A DNA stretch of 64,000 bases from Ectopseudomonas alcaliphila. Its GTDB lineage: Bacteria; Pseudomonadota; Gammaproteobacteria; Pseudomonadales; Pseudomonadaceae. The DNA is taken from the NCBI RefSeq assembly GCF_900101755.1, contig NZ_FNAE01000008.1:163737-227736 (forward strand). The letters run 5' to 3'. The notes under the pieces were generated by a model. That model saw nothing but the letters and a program-made list of their open reading frames with translations. It had not been told where the DNA came from and made no database searches. How positions within the stretch are numbered: position 1 is the stretch's first letter; each line of letters begins with the position of its first letter. Positions 1-10,416 of the stretch are shown one piece after another. Position numbers and translations under genes: made by a program.

Positions 1-438
1 AGCGCAACGCGACAGATGCCCGCCGAGTGCACTCCCGAGTACCAGGATGCACCGAGCCTGCAGCTGGTGTTGGGCGCGCAGATCGGAGACTTCCGCGGCC
101 AGAGCCTGTTCGATGCCTTCAACAGCCAATGGCTGATCGACCAGCGCGCCGACCGCATGGGCATTCGTCTCAACGGCCCGCAGCTGCAATGCCAGCGTGG
201 CTCGATGATCTCCGAAGGCATTCCCCTGGGCGCCGTGCAGGTGCCGCCGGATGGCCAACCAATCATCCTGCTCAACGACCGTCAGACCATCGGTGGCTAT
301 CCGCGCCTCGGCGCATTGACACCCCAGGCCGTGGCTCGGCTGGCGCAATGCCTGCCAGGGCAGAGCGTGCACCTGACGCCCACCACGCAGGACAGCGCCC
401 TGCTCGCCCAGCGCCGGCTTCTGGCGCAGTGGCAATAG
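1..438 (+). CDS. pxpC: 5-oxoprolinase subunit C / biotin-dependent carboxyltransferase, C-terminal part
   Basis: The reading frame is open from base 1, so the gene starts before the window; about 145 residues are visible. The segments SDRMGIRL-like (here ADRMGIRL), SEGIPLGAVQVPPDGQPI and DRQTIGGYPRLG are the conserved C-terminal signature of the PxpC/KipA family. PxpC works with PxpA and PxpB to hydrolyse 5-oxoproline to glutamate. The partner genes would lie to the left, outside the window. The MoxR operon starts about 200 bases downstream and is functionally unrelated. The family call is firm; the exact substrate is inferred from the family. Confidence 0.85.
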   Translation, partial: SATRQMPAECTPEYQDAPSLQLVLGAQIGDFRGQSLFDAFNSQWLIDQRADRMGIRLNGPQLQCQRGSMISEGIPLGAVQVPPDGQPIILLNDRQTIGGYPRLGALTPQAVARLAQCLPGQSVHLTPTTQDSALLAQRRLLAQWQ

Positions 439-454
439 CGTCGCACCTGGCTGC

Positions 455-483
455 ATGACCCGCCCTCGCCAGAGGCGGGTCAT
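455..483 (+). terminator. possible terminator hairpin after pxpC
   Basis: A 10-bp inverted repeat (ATGACCCGCC / GGCGGGTCAT) lies 17 bases after the pxpC stop. It has no proper T-run, so it is a weak intrinsic terminator at best. Confidence 0.4.
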
Positions 484-633
484 TTCAGCGGTGGCGACAT
501 CCCTCGCATTTCTGTTGCCAGACTGTTCATGACCCGCGCCGCGCATAGCGGCTGAAGCCGTAAATGCATTAAAGTCGGCGGTCTGCACGCGCGGCTGTGA
601 AAAGCCGCGCCCATCCGCCAGAAGAGCCCGACG

Positions 634-1593
<960 letters not shown>

Positions 1594-1622
1594 TGCAGCC
1601 GCGCCGCATGCGCTCGTCCCAT

Positions 1623-1681
1623 GTAGCCCGGATGCAATCCGGGACTGATTGCGCTGCGTCCCCGGATTGCATCCGGGCTAC
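1623..1681. repeat. REP-like inverted repeat (GTAGCCCGG family), copy 1
   Basis: Two arms, GTAGCCCGGATGCAATCCGG and its inverse, flank a short loop. The same unit recurs at 23264-23323 and 39481-39541, with a partial copy near 42853. It lies between moxR and the DUF58 gene inside the operon. Confidence 0.85.
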
Positions 1682-1693
1682 GGGCTGAAGCCC

Positions 1694-2641
1694 ATGCAAA
1701 CCCCGCCCAGCCACCCCGGCATCCATATCGCCCTCGGCGAGTTGATCGACATGCGCCACAAGGTGCATGAAGTGCCGCTGTTCTCCACTCCGGCCCGGCG
1801 CAGCCCGTTGATTGGTCTGCATCACTCCAAGCTGCGCGGTCGCGGCGTGGACTTCGACCAGGTGCGCGTCTATCAGCCGGGCGACGACGTGCGCACCATC
1901 GACTGGCGCGTCACTGCACGCACCCAGGAGCCGCACACCAAGCTGTTCCATGAAGAGCGCGAGCGCCCCATCTTCATCATCAGTGAACAGAGCCAGCGCC
2001 TGTTCTTCGGCTCCGGCCAGTGCTTCAAGTCGGTGCTCGCCGCCCGTGCCGCAGCGCTGATCGGCTGGGCCGCGCTGGGCCATAACGACCGTATTGGCGG
2101 CCTGGTGTTCGCCGACAACGAGCATCACGAAGTCAAACCACGGCGCAGCAAACAGAGCCTGCTGCAACTGCTCAACCTGCTGGCCCGCGCCAACCAGGCG
2201 CTCGGCCCGGAGAGCCAGGCCAACACCAGCCGCGACCACTTCGGCCTGGCCCTGCGTCGCGCCCGCGAGGTGCTGCGCCCGGGCAGCCTGGTGATCGTGC
2301 TGTGCGATGAGCGCGCCCTCAGCGATAACGCCGAGCAGCAGTTGACGCTGCTCGCGCGCCACACCGATCTGTTGCTGCTGCCGCTGTCCGACCCACTCGA
2401 TCACGCCCTGCCGGCTGCTGGCCTGCTGCGCTTTACCCAGAACGGCGCGCAGCTGGAGCTCGACAGCCATAACGGTGATCTGCGCCAGGCCTATCGCGCC
2501 CAGGCCCAGGCCCGCGAGGCGCGCTGGCAGCGTCTGGCGCAGAAGCTCGGCGTACCACTGCTGCCGCTGAGCACACAGTTCGAACTGGTCGAGCAATTGC
2601 AGGAGCAGCTCAGCACCCTGCATTCGAGAAAATCCCTATGA
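1694..2641 (+). CDS. DUF58 domain-containing protein
   Basis: The protein has about 315 residues when started at the ATG at 1694. An upstream ATG at 1649 in the same frame lies inside the REP repeat and would add residues encoded by the repeat, so I reject it. The DUF58 signature is clear: DFDQVRVYQPGDDVRTIDWRVTAR, followed by a degenerate VWA-like fold. Members normally sit next to moxR, as here, and are thought to act in the same MoxR-VWA envelope complex. The stop overlaps the next start (ATGA), which points to translational coupling. No transmembrane segment is evident. Confidence 0.9.
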   Translation: MQTPPSHPGIHIALGELIDMRHKVHEVPLFSTPARRSPLIGLHHSKLRGRGVDFDQVRVYQPGDDVRTIDWRVTARTQEPHTKLFHEERERPIFIISEQSQRLFFGSGQCFKSVLAARAAALIGWAALGHNDRIGGLVFADNEHHEVKPRRSKQSLLQLLNLLARANQALGPESQANTSRDHFGLALRRAREVLRPGSLVIVLCDERALSDNAEQQLTLLARHTDLLLLPLSDPLDHALPAAGLLRFTQNGAQLELDSHNGDLRQAYRAQAQAREARWQRLAQKLGVPLLPLSTQFELVEQLQEQLSTLHSRKSL

Positions 2642-3132
2642 ACCCCATCGACCAGTTGCAGCCGCTGATCGACCCGCCACCCGTACTCTGGTGGCCGCCG
2701 GCACCGGGCTGGTGGTTGCTCGCCGTGCTGCTGCCACTGCTCGGCTGGGGACTGTGGCGCTTGCTGCGCAACTGGCGCCGACGTGCGCCCAAGGTGACCG
2801 TGGAACAGGCGCTCGACCCACTGCGCCAGGCGGCGCTAGACGAGCTGGCCATCTTGCGCAAACCCTATGACGGCGCACCCGCCGGCCCCTGGCTGCAGCA
2901 GCTCAATGCCCTGCTCAAGCGCCTGTGCCGCGAACGCTATCCGGAGAGCGCCAGCCACACCCTGAGCAGCCGTGCCTGGCTGGCGTTTCTCGATAACCGC
3001 TGCCCGGCGGCCGGCCTGACCCGCTGGATGGTTCTGGTCGACGGCAGCTACAGGCCGCAGTGCACCCTGAGCGATAAAGCCATAGTGGAACTCGATCAGG
3101 CCATCGCCATCTGGATTCGCAAGCATGTTTGA
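2638..3132 (+). CDS. DUF4381 family membrane protein
   Basis: A 164-residue protein. An N-terminal segment rich in W, L and P (PGWWLLAVLLPLLGWGLWRLL, residues about 21-43) should span the inner membrane. A basic stretch and a soluble alpha-helical domain follow. This size and position, between a DUF58 gene and a VWA gene in MoxR operons, is typical of DUF4381. The start overlaps the DUF58 stop by four bases, and its own 3' end overlaps the next gene by eight. No catalytic motif is seen. It is likely a small anchor or adaptor of the MoxR/VWA complex (inference). Confidence 0.85.
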   Translation: MNPIDQLQPLIDPPPVLWWPPAPGWWLLAVLLPLLGWGLWRLLRNWRRRAPKVTVEQALDPLRQAALDELAILRKPYDGAPAGPWLQQLNALLKRLCRERYPESASHTLSSRAWLAFLDNRCPAAGLTRWMVLVDGSYRPQCTLSDKAIVELDQAIAIWIRKHV

Positions 3133-4129
3133 GTTCGCCTGGCCCTGGGTCTTTCTGCTGGCGCCACTGCCCTGGCTGCTGCGCCTGCTACTGCCGCCGG
3201 CCGACAGCGGCGATGCGGCGCTGCGCGTCGGCTTTCTCGACGAGTTGCAGGCCCTGAGCGGTCGCCATGCCCGCGCCGCCCTGCCCAGTTGGCGCCAACA
3301 AGCACCGCTGGCGCTGCTCTGGTGCCTGCTGCTGTGCGCTGCAGCACGGCCGCAGTGGGTCGGCGAACCCCTGCCGCTGCCAGCCAGCGGCCGCGACCTG
3401 CTGCTGGCCGTGGATGTCTCCGGCTCCATGGACTACGCCGACATGCAGTGGGACGACGAGCCGATCAGCCGGCTGGAGCTGGTCAAACGCCTGCTCGGCG
3501 ACTTCATCGAAGGCCGCCGTGGCGACCGGGTCGGCCTGATCCTGTTCGGCAGCCAGGCCTATTTGCAGGCACCGCTGACCTTCGACCGCCACACGGTACG
3601 CACCTGGCTGGACGAAGCCCTGATCGGCATCGCTGGCAAGAACACTGCCATCGGCGATGCCATCGGCCTGGCAGTGAAACGCCTGCGCCAGCGTCCGGCG
3701 CAAAGCCGCGTGCTGGTGCTGATCACCGATGGCGCCAACAACGGCGGCGAAATCGACCCGATGGTCGCTGCGCAACTGGCCGCCGACGAAGGCGTGCGTA
3801 TCTATGCCATCGGCATCGGCGCCGACCCGCAGCAAAGCGGCGCATTCGGCAGCTTCGGTTTCAGCGCCCTGGATCTGGACGAAACCAGCCTGCGCGCGAT
3901 CAGCGACGTTACTGGCGGCGAATATTTCCGCGCGCGCAATCAGGCCGAACTGCAGCAGATCGAACTGACACTCGACCGCCTCGAGCCAGTCGCCCAACAA
4001 CCTACCCTGGCCCGCCCCGCCCTGGCGCTCTACGCCTGGCCGCTGGCACTGGCGCTGCTGGGCTCGCTGTTGCTGGTCAGCCAAGTGCTATGGCCCGACC
4101 TGCTGCAGCGGCTGCGGAGGCGTGCATGA
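3125..4129 (+). CDS. VWA domain membrane protein (BatA-like)
   Basis: A 334-residue protein with two N-terminal membrane segments (about residues 5-23 and 61-75), a von Willebrand factor A domain, and a C-terminal membrane segment (about 303-322). The metal-ion-dependent adhesion site is intact: DVSGSMD begins at residue 97, and LITDGANNGGEID supplies the later acidic cluster. This layout matches BatA of the Bat (aerotolerance) type MoxR operons. It overlaps both neighbours and is translated as part of the operon. The domain probably faces the periplasm and binds partner proteins through a bound metal (family knowledge). Confidence 0.92.
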   Translation: MFEFAWPWVFLLAPLPWLLRLLLPPADSGDAALRVGFLDELQALSGRHARAALPSWRQQAPLALLWCLLLCAAARPQWVGEPLPLPASGRDLLLAVDVSGSMDYADMQWDDEPISRLELVKRLLGDFIEGRRGDRVGLILFGSQAYLQAPLTFDRHTVRTWLDEALIGIAGKNTAIGDAIGLAVKRLRQRPAQSRVLVLITDGANNGGEIDPMVAAQLAADEGVRIYAIGIGADPQQSGAFGSFGFSALDLDETSLRAISDVTGGEYFRARNQAELQQIELTLDRLEPVAQQPTLARPALALYAWPLALALLGSLLLVSQVLWPDLLQRLRRRA

Positions 4130-5883
4130 GCATGCTCTGGCCTGAGTGGCTGCGCCCGCTGTGGCTGCTGGCAGTGCCGGTACTGGCCTGGCTGCTCTGG
4201 CGCCTGTGGCATCGCGAGCGCCAGAGCGGGCGCTGGCAGCTGTTGTTGCCGGCGGCGTTCCATCAGGCGCTGCTCAAGGGCGGCAGCGGCCGCTCCAACA
4301 AGCTGCCCTGGCTGGCGCTCAGCCTGGCCTGGCTGCTGGCCGTACTGGCGCTGCTCGGTCCCAGTTGGCAGCGCGTCGAACAGAGCAACCAGAAGCCCGC
4401 CGACCCTCTGTTGGTCCTGCTCGAACTGACGCCGCAGATGCTCGCCACTGACGGCCGCCCCAATCGACTGGAGCAGGCCCGGCGCAAATTGCTCGACCTG
4501 CTCGAAGCGCGCCGCGACGCACAGACGGCGATCATCGTCTACGCCGGCAGCGCGCACAGTCTGGTACCGCTGTCCGATGACCTGGCCACCAGTCGTAACC
4601 TGCTCGAAGCGCTGAAGCCGTCGCTGATGCCGGAGCCGGGGCGCCGAGCCGATCTGGCCGTGGCGCGTGCACTGCAACTGCTCGACCAGGCACAACTGGG
4701 CCAGGGTCGCCTGCTGCTGATCACCAGCGCCCTTGATGAAGGGGAACGTAGCGGCATCCAGCAAGCGCTGCAAAAGCGCTCGGTGCCGTTGCTTATTCTC
4801 GGCGTCGGTAGCCGCGAAGGCGCCCCGGTGGTGCAGGAAGACGGCAGCTTCCTCAAGGACTCGCGCGGCGCCATCCTGATTCCACGCCTCGATGCACGCG
4901 GCCTGCGGGAAACCGCCGAAGCCCATAACGGCCGCTACGCAGCGAGCCGCCTGGACGACGAAGACCTGCGTCGTCTGGGCCTGCTCGACGGCCCGCAGGC
5001 ACTGCGCGCAGCGAGTGAACCGACATTGCTCGACAGCCATATCGACCAGGGTTACTGGTTCCTGCTGCCGCTGCTGCTGCTCGCCGCCTGCGCCGGTCGC
5101 CGCGGCTGGCTGTTCTGCCTGCCGCTACTGCTGATGCTGCCGCCACAGAGCAGCCATGCCTTCGAGTTCAATGACCTCTGGCTACGCCCTGACCAGCAGG
5201 GTCAACGCTTGCTGCAGGCGCAGCGCCCGGCCGAAGCGGCGCAACGTTTCGTCGATCCACAGTGGCAAGGCAAGGCGCTTTACGAGGCAGAGGATTATGC
5301 CGCTGCCGCGCAGCGCTTCGCCCAGGGTGATTCGGCAGCCGATCACTACAATCGCGGCAATGCCCTGGCCAAGGCGGGCGAACTGGAGGCAGCGCTGGAC
5401 GCTTACGAACAAGCCCTGGAACGCCAGCCGGAGCTGGCTGCGGCGCAGCACAACAAAGCGCTGGTGGAGCAAGCGCTGCGTCAGCGCGAGAATCATCAGC
5501 AATCCGGCGACGGTGATTCGACCGAGCAGCAGGAACACGCGAACGAGCAGCCCGATACCAATGAATCGTCGGCTGGCCAGCCTGCCGAGAGCACTACCAC
5601 ACAGCCCACCCAGCCGGGCAGTAACGGCGACAACAGTGAAAGCAGCGAAGTACAGGGCTCCGCCAATGGCGCCGGGGAAGACACCCAACCCGGCACCAGC
5701 AGTGAAACGCCGGGCGACGCCGAGCCCGTTGAGCAACCCCGTACGGAAGCCGATCTGGGCACTGCGGCGGAACGCCGACAAGCGCTGGAACAATGGCTGC
5801 GGCAGATCCCGGATGACCCGGCCGAACTGCTGCGGCGCAAATTCTGGTATGAACAGCAACAGCGTCAGGACTCGAATCGATGA
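4126..5883 (+). CDS. VWA and TPR domain membrane protein (BatB/BatC-like fusion)
   Basis: A 585-residue protein started at the ATG at 4126, which overlaps the preceding stop (ATGA). The frame stays open far upstream, but that stretch is a shadow of the preceding gene. The order is two N-terminal membrane segments, a VWA domain, a further membrane segment (about residues 309-340), TPR-like repeats (DHYNRGNALAKAGELEAALDAYE), then a long Q/E/S/T-rich disordered tail. The VWA metal site is degenerate: where its partner has DVSGS, this protein has ELTPQ, so metal binding is doubtful. It corresponds to BatB plus BatC fused in one chain. Confidence 0.9.
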   Translation: MSMLWPEWLRPLWLLAVPVLAWLLWRLWHRERQSGRWQLLLPAAFHQALLKGGSGRSNKLPWLALSLAWLLAVLALLGPSWQRVEQSNQKPADPLLVLLELTPQMLATDGRPNRLEQARRKLLDLLEARRDAQTAIIVYAGSAHSLVPLSDDLATSRNLLEALKPSLMPEPGRRADLAVARALQLLDQAQLGQGRLLLITSALDEGERSGIQQALQKRSVPLLILGVGSREGAPVVQEDGSFLKDSRGAILIPRLDARGLRETAEAHNGRYAASRLDDEDLRRLGLLDGPQALRAASEPTLLDSHIDQGYWFLLPLLLLAACAGRRGWLFCLPLLLMLPPQSSHAFEFNDLWLRPDQQGQRLLQAQRPAEAAQRFVDPQWQGKALYEAEDYAAAAQRFAQGDSAADHYNRGNALAKAGELEAALDAYEQALERQPELAAAQHNKALVEQALRQRENHQQSGDGDSTEQQEHANEQPDTNESSAGQPAESTTTQPTQPGSNGDNSESSEVQGSANGAGEDTQPGTSSETPGDAEPVEQPRTEADLGTAAERRQALEQWLRQIPDDPAELLRRKFWYEQQQRQDSNR

Positions 5884-7520
5884 AGCGTCTGGTCTTCCTG
5901 CTTCTTCTACTGCTCACCGGACAGGCCCATGCCGAAACCTTTTTCGCCAGCGTCGACCGTACCCGCCTGAGCGAAGGCGAAACCGTGGTGCTGACGCTGG
6001 AGTCGACCGACCCGACCCGCTTCGGCCGACCCGACCTGACGCCGCTGGAAGAGGACTTCGAGGTGCTCGGCAGTCGCCAGGTCAATCGTCTGAGCAGCAT
6101 CGGCGATACACCACGCGCCAGCACCCGCTGGATCCTGACCCTGCAGCCACGCCGCAACGGTGAGGTGACGATCCCGGCGATCCGCCTGGAGGACGCCGAA
6201 ACCCTGCCGATCACGCTGAACGTCGAGGCAGCCGTCAGCGCCGGTAACGGCGAACAGCTGGCACCGGTATTCATCGATGCCAACCTCGACCAGGAGAGTG
6301 TCTACGTCCAGGCCCAGGCCGTGCTGACCCTGCGCATCTACCACTCGGTGTCCATGTATGACGACAGCAGTCTGACGCCCCTGCGCATAGCGGATGCGCG
6401 TGTCGAGCAACTGGGCGAACCACGCACCTACGAGAAGAGCATCGGCGGCGTGCTGCACGGCGTGATCGAGCTGCAATACGCCATCTATCCGCAGCGCAGC
6501 GGCCAACTGGTGATCCCTGGGCAGACCTTCAGCGCCACCCTGGTCGACCGCTCGCGCAACAACGATTTCCTGCCTTTCGGGCCGCGCACGGGCAAGGTCT
6601 CGCGGGTCAAATCACCGGACATTCCACTGCAGGTCAAACCCCAGCCGGCCGACTATCCGGCTGACGTGCCCTGGCTACCGGCGCGCGCCCTGGGTCTGGC
6701 GGAAACCTGGAACCCGCAACCGGAAACAAGCCAGGTCGGCGACTCCCTGACCCGCCGCCTGATTCTCAAGGTCGATGGTCTTTCCAGCGCCCAGTTGCCG
6801 CCGTTACCGGCGACCCAGGTTGATGGCCTGCGGCGTTATCCGGATCAGCCGCAGATGAACGACCAGAAGAGCGAGACGGGCATCATCGGCACCCGCGAAG
6901 AACGCGAAGCACTGGTGCCCAATCGCGCCGGCAGTTTCGACCTGCCGCCGCTGGAAGTGGTGTGGTGGAACACCCAGACCGACACGCTGGAACGCACCAC
7001 CCTCTCCGCCCGCACCCTGCAGGTCGCGGAAAACCCGCAACTGCAGAACGAGGAACAACCCAATACGCCGATGGTGACGACCCAGGTGGTCGAGGGGCCG
7101 GACCTGTGGCCCTGGCAACTGGCCTGCGCGCTGTTGAGCCTGACCACACTGCTCGGCTTCGGTCTGTGGTGGCATGCCCGCCGGCAACCGGCGATCCAGC
7201 GCGCGGCGCAGAGCGGCCCCAGCCCGCGCACGCTGCTCGACGACATCAAGCGTGCCTGCCAAGCCGGCGATGCCCAGGCCACCCGTCATGCACTCGACGC
7301 CTGGGCCCGCCAACAGCCGGAAACCCTCGCCGACATGGCCGCACGCCACGTGCCGCTGTCGGACGCCCTGGACGGTCTCAACGGCGCGCTGTACAGCGAA
7401 GTTGGTCAGCAATGGCAAGGCGAGGAGCTGTGGAAAGTGATTCGCAACCTGCCGGCCGCCCAGGAGCCGAGCAGCGCACCGCAGGACAGCAGCGCGCTGC
7501 CGCCGCTGTATCCGCGCTAG
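5880..7520 (+). CDS. BatD family protein
   Basis: A 546-residue protein with a cleavable signal peptide (MKRLVFLLLLLLTGQAHA, cut before ETFFA). A long periplasmic beta-rich region follows (repeats beginning VDRTRLSEGETVVLTLE), then one membrane segment at about residues 405-425 and a cytoplasmic tail with a helical domain. This is the normal BatD architecture and position, the last gene of a MoxR/Bat operon. It overlaps the previous gene by four bases. BatD is implicated in envelope stress tolerance in other bacteria; here the role is inferred from context only. Confidence 0.88.
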   Translation: MKRLVFLLLLLLTGQAHAETFFASVDRTRLSEGETVVLTLESTDPTRFGRPDLTPLEEDFEVLGSRQVNRLSSIGDTPRASTRWILTLQPRRNGEVTIPAIRLEDAETLPITLNVEAAVSAGNGEQLAPVFIDANLDQESVYVQAQAVLTLRIYHSVSMYDDSSLTPLRIADARVEQLGEPRTYEKSIGGVLHGVIELQYAIYPQRSGQLVIPGQTFSATLVDRSRNNDFLPFGPRTGKVSRVKSPDIPLQVKPQPADYPADVPWLPARALGLAETWNPQPETSQVGDSLTRRLILKVDGLSSAQLPPLPATQVDGLRRYPDQPQMNDQKSETGIIGTREEREALVPNRAGSFDLPPLEVVWWNTQTDTLERTTLSARTLQVAENPQLQNEEQPNTPMVTTQVVEGPDLWPWQLACALLSLTTLLGFGLWWHARRQPAIQRAAQSGPSPRTLLDDIKRACQAGDAQATRHALDAWARQQPETLADMAARHVPLSDALDGLNGALYSEVGQQWQGEELWKVIRNLPAAQEPSSAPQDSSALPPLYPR

Positions 7521-7565
7521 GCGCGCGATGGGCTTGCAGGATACGCAGTCCGAAGCGTGCAACTG

Positions 7566-7640
7566 GTAGGGTGGGCTTCAGCCCACCAACAGCGGCTGAC
7601 CTTGGTGGGCTAAAACGGATCGCCGCCCGGCCCACCCTAC
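7566..7640. repeat. inverted repeat (GTAGGGTGGGCTTCAGCCCACC type)
   Basis: The ends GTAGGGTGGGC and GCCCACCCTAC are inverted copies, with internal GGTGGGCT copies. It starts about 45 bases after the BatD stop and could end that transcript as a hairpin. Confidence 0.75.
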
Positions 7641-7834
7641 GTACTGCGTTAGCGGGTGCGTCCGAGAATCGCGGATAAATCCGCTCCTACGGCGACGGTG
7701 AAACACCCCAGCTCAGCGCCAGGCCACCCAGGGACGAAAATAGCACCCACGCTCTGCGTGGGCGCATGAGTCAACAACACTCTCGGATCACAACGACAAC
7801 GCCAGCCTACGGATTGCAGTCGACGCACAGACCG

Positions 7835-7900
7835 GTAGGAGCCGGCTTGCCGGCGATACACCCCATATGCCGCAATGATCGCCAGCAAGCTGGCTCCTAC
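7835..7900. repeat. REP-like inverted repeat (GTAGGAGC family)
   Basis: The arms GTAGGAGCCGGCTTGCCGGCGAT and ATCGCCAGCAAGCTGGCTCCTAC face each other. A related half unit (GCGGATAAATCCGCTCCTAC) is at 7671-7690 and a related pair is at 49890-49970. The gene-free stretch 7521-8043 holds only these repeats and the terminator at 7995. Confidence 0.8.
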
Positions 7901-7994
7901 ACAGGAACGCGTCCTGCGGATTTCCTGGGCTCCCGCATTAGCGGGCGTTTCAGAAGTCCCCAAACCCACATCGGAAACTTTCCGATACGCACAT

Positions 7995-8026
7995 AAAAAA
8001 ACCGCGGCCCAAGGGCCGCGGTTTTC
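7995..8026 (-). terminator. terminator after the RND exporter gene
   Basis: The stem ACCGCGGCCC / GGGCCGCGGT is followed by a T-run on the minus strand, 18 bases past the stop of the exporter gene. A T-run on the other side means it may act in both directions. Confidence 0.85.
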
Positions 8027-8043
8027 GTGCTACGCGATGAGCA

Positions 8044-10398
8044 TCAGCCCTTGGCGCGCAGCTTCTCCGGGTTGATCAGGAAGCGGGCCAGTGCCGGCAG
8101 CAGCCAGATCGCGCCGATCATGTTCCAGAGGAACATGAAGGTCAGCATCAGGCCCATGTCGGCCTGGAACTTGATCGCCGAGAAGATCCAGGTCGCCACA
8201 CCGATGGCAAGGCAGACGCCGGTGAACAGCACCGCCTTACCGGTGGACTTGAGCGTCTCGTAGTAGGCCTCCTGCAGCGACAGCCCCTGACGCAGGTAAG
8301 TCTCAAGACGGCTGTAGATGTAGATGCCGTAGTCGACACCGATACCCACACCCAGCGCGATCACCGGCAGGGTAGCTACCTTGACGCCGATGCCCATGAA
8401 GGCCATCAGCGCGTTGCCCAGCACCGACGTCAGGACCAGCGGCAGAATCACGCACAGGGTCGCGGCCAGCGAGCGGAAGGTCAGCAGACACATGATGCTC
8501 ACCGCCGCATAAACGGCGATCAGCATGGTGGTCTCGGACGCCGCGATCACCTCGTTGGTCGCCGCTTCGATACCGGCATTACCGGCAGCCAGCACCACCT
8601 GCAGGTCATCGTTGCTGTGCTGCGCGGAGAACTCCTCTGCCGCAGCTACCGCGCGCGACAGGGTCTCGGCCTTGTGATCCTCGAGGAACACCAGCACCGG
8701 TGCCACCGAGCAGTCGGCGTTGTACAGGCCTTCGGCACGGGCGATGGAGTTGTTCAGCACGTCCTGGTTGCGCGACAGGGTTTCCCATTTCAGGTTGCCC
8801 TCGTTCATGCCCTTGATCACCTGCTTGGACACAGTGACCATGGAGATGGCCGACTGCACGCCCTCGGTGTTCGTCATCTTCCACATCAGCTCGTCCATCG
8901 CGGCCAGGCTGTCATAGGTGGAGCAGCCCTCGGGGCCGGTCTTGATCATCACCACCAGCACGTCGGAGCTGGTCGAGTAGTTGCGAATGACGAAGTCGTT
9001 ATCGAGGTTGTAGCGCGAATCCGGATGCAGTTCCGGTGCGCCCTGATCGAGGTCACCGATCTTCAGGTTCTGCCCGTACCAGACACCACCAGCCAGTGCC
9101 ACCACGGCGATCACCACGGAGATCGGTGCCACCATCGGATGGGCGAAGTTGGAAATGGTACGCCAGACCGGGTGATCCTTGGCGGCTTCCTCACGACTCT
9201 TCTTCACCGCACGCTTGCCGATGCCGATGTAGGAAATCAGTACCGGCAGCAGGATCAGGTTGGTCAGGATGATCACCGCCACGCCCATGGACGCACCGAT
9301 GGCCAGTTCGCGGATCACACCGATATCGATCAGCAGCAGGGTGACGAAACCCACGGCGTCGGACAGCAGCGCCACCAGGCCGGGAATGAACAGCTGACGG
9401 AAGGCCATGCGCGCAGCGGAGAGCGCGTCGGTCGCCTCACCCGAGGCCATGGCGATGCCGTTGATCTTCTGCACCCCATGCGAGATACCAATGGCGAACA
9501 CCAGGAACGGCACCAGCATCGAGTAGGGATCGAGACCGAAGCCCAGGGTATGCAGCAGGCCGAGCTGCCAGATCACCGCGATCAGGGTGGTGATCACCAC
9601 GGCCAGGGTGCTCTTGAAGCAGTGGGTGAACCACAGCAGCAGAACAAAAGTGATGCCGATGGCGACAGCGAAGAACAGCGCCACGCCAACCAGGCCATCG
9701 ATCAGGTCGCCGACCTTCTTGGCGAAGCCGATGATGTGCACCTTGACGTTGGGATTCTGCGCCTCGTACTTCTCGCGAATCTTCTCTTCCAGTTCGTGAG
9801 AGAAGCTCTGGTAATCCAGCTTGATCAGCTTGCTCTGATCATTTGGGTCCGGATAGGACTCCAGCAATGGCACGTCGACGATGCTGGACTTGAAGTTGTT
9901 CGCCACCAGACGACCGATCTGGCCCGACTTGAGGATATTGCTGCGCAGGTCTTCGAGGCTATCGGCAGAACCGTCGTAGGTCTGCGGGATCACCTCGCCG
10001 CCGGCGAAGCCTTCTTCGGTCACTTCGGTCCAGCGTACGCTCGGGCTCCATAGCGACTTGAGACCGGAACGGTCGACGCCGGGGATGTAGAACACCTCGT
10101 CGTGGACCTGACGCAGGGTCTCCATGTACTCCTTGCTGAAGATGTCGCCATCGGTGGCCTCCACCGAAATCCGCACGGTATTACCCAGGTTGGCCAGGTC
10201 GTTACGGTGCTCGAGCATCTTCTGGATGTAGGGGTGGCCCAGCGGAATCATCTTCTCGAAGCTGGTCTGCGGGCGCACCTGGGCAGCCTGGTAGAACAGG
10301 AAGATGCTGATCAGCAGGCAGATCAGAATCACCGCCGGGCGATTGTTGAAAATCAGCCGCTCGAGAAAGGAGGCAGGCTTGTGTTGAGGCTTGGTCAT
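8044..10398 (-). CDS. RND/MMPL-type exporter permease
   Basis: A 784-residue polytopic inner-membrane protein. It has an N-terminal membrane helix, a large periplasmic loop, about five membrane helices (residues about 225-390), a second loop, and a second helix bundle at the C terminus containing GVGIGVDYGIYIYSRL. This two-fold layout, without a tripartite AcrB-type docking domain, is that of the MMPL/sterol-sensing branch of the RND superfamily. It is the last gene of a minus-strand module with YCF48-like, DUF1329 and DUF1302 proteins. An exact A-rich Crc/Hfq-type motif (AACAATAA) lies 19-26 bases before the start. The cargo is unknown; lipids or hydrophobic esters are a reasonable guess. 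Confidence 0.88.
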   Translation of the reverse strand: MTKPQHKPASFLERLIFNNRPAVILICLLISIFLFYQAAQVRPQTSFEKMIPLGHPYIQKMLEHRNDLANLGNTVRISVEATDGDIFSKEYMETLRQVHDEVFYIPGVDRSGLKSLWSPSVRWTEVTEEGFAGGEVIPQTYDGSADSLEDLRSNILKSGQIGRLVANNFKSSIVDVPLLESYPDPNDQSKLIKLDYQSFSHELEEKIREKYEAQNPNVKVHIIGFAKKVGDLIDGLVGVALFFAVAIGITFVLLLWFTHCFKSTLAVVITTLIAVIWQLGLLHTLGFGLDPYSMLVPFLVFAIGISHGVQKINGIAMASGEATDALSAARMAFRQLFIPGLVALLSDAVGFVTLLLIDIGVIRELAIGASMGVAVIILTNLILLPVLISYIGIGKRAVKKSREEAAKDHPVWRTISNFAHPMVAPISVVIAVVALAGGVWYGQNLKIGDLDQGAPELHPDSRYNLDNDFVIRNYSTSSDVLVVMIKTGPEGCSTYDSLAAMDELMWKMTNTEGVQSAISMVTVSKQVIKGMNEGNLKWETLSRNQDVLNNSIARAEGLYNADCSVAPVLVFLEDHKAETLSRAVAAAEEFSAQHSNDDLQVVLAAGNAGIEAATNEVIAASETTMLIAVYAAVSIMCLLTFRSLAATLCVILPLVLTSVLGNALMAFMGIGVKVATLPVIALGVGIGVDYGIYIYSRLETYLRQGLSLQEAYYETLKSTGKAVLFTGVCLAIGVATWIFSAIKFQADMGLMLTFMFLWNMIGAIWLLPALARFLINPEKLRAKG

Positions 10399-10416
10399 GC
10401 AAAGGCTCCCGGCTTG

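Noticed and set aside
3289..4125. A long open frame leading into the second VWA gene without a stop
   Set aside because: It is the shadow of the first VWA gene in another frame; the translation is Arg/Pro/Gly-rich and has no ribosome site, and 4126 gives the expected protein start.
8617..10053. A 478-residue plus-strand frame opposite the RND exporter
   Set aside because: High-GC antisense shadow. Its translation is rich in H, Q, D and V with no family pattern, while the minus-strand frame is a clear membrane transporter. The same holds for the long plus-strand frames opposite DUF1329, pepN, fadH, the synthetase and the dehydrogenase.
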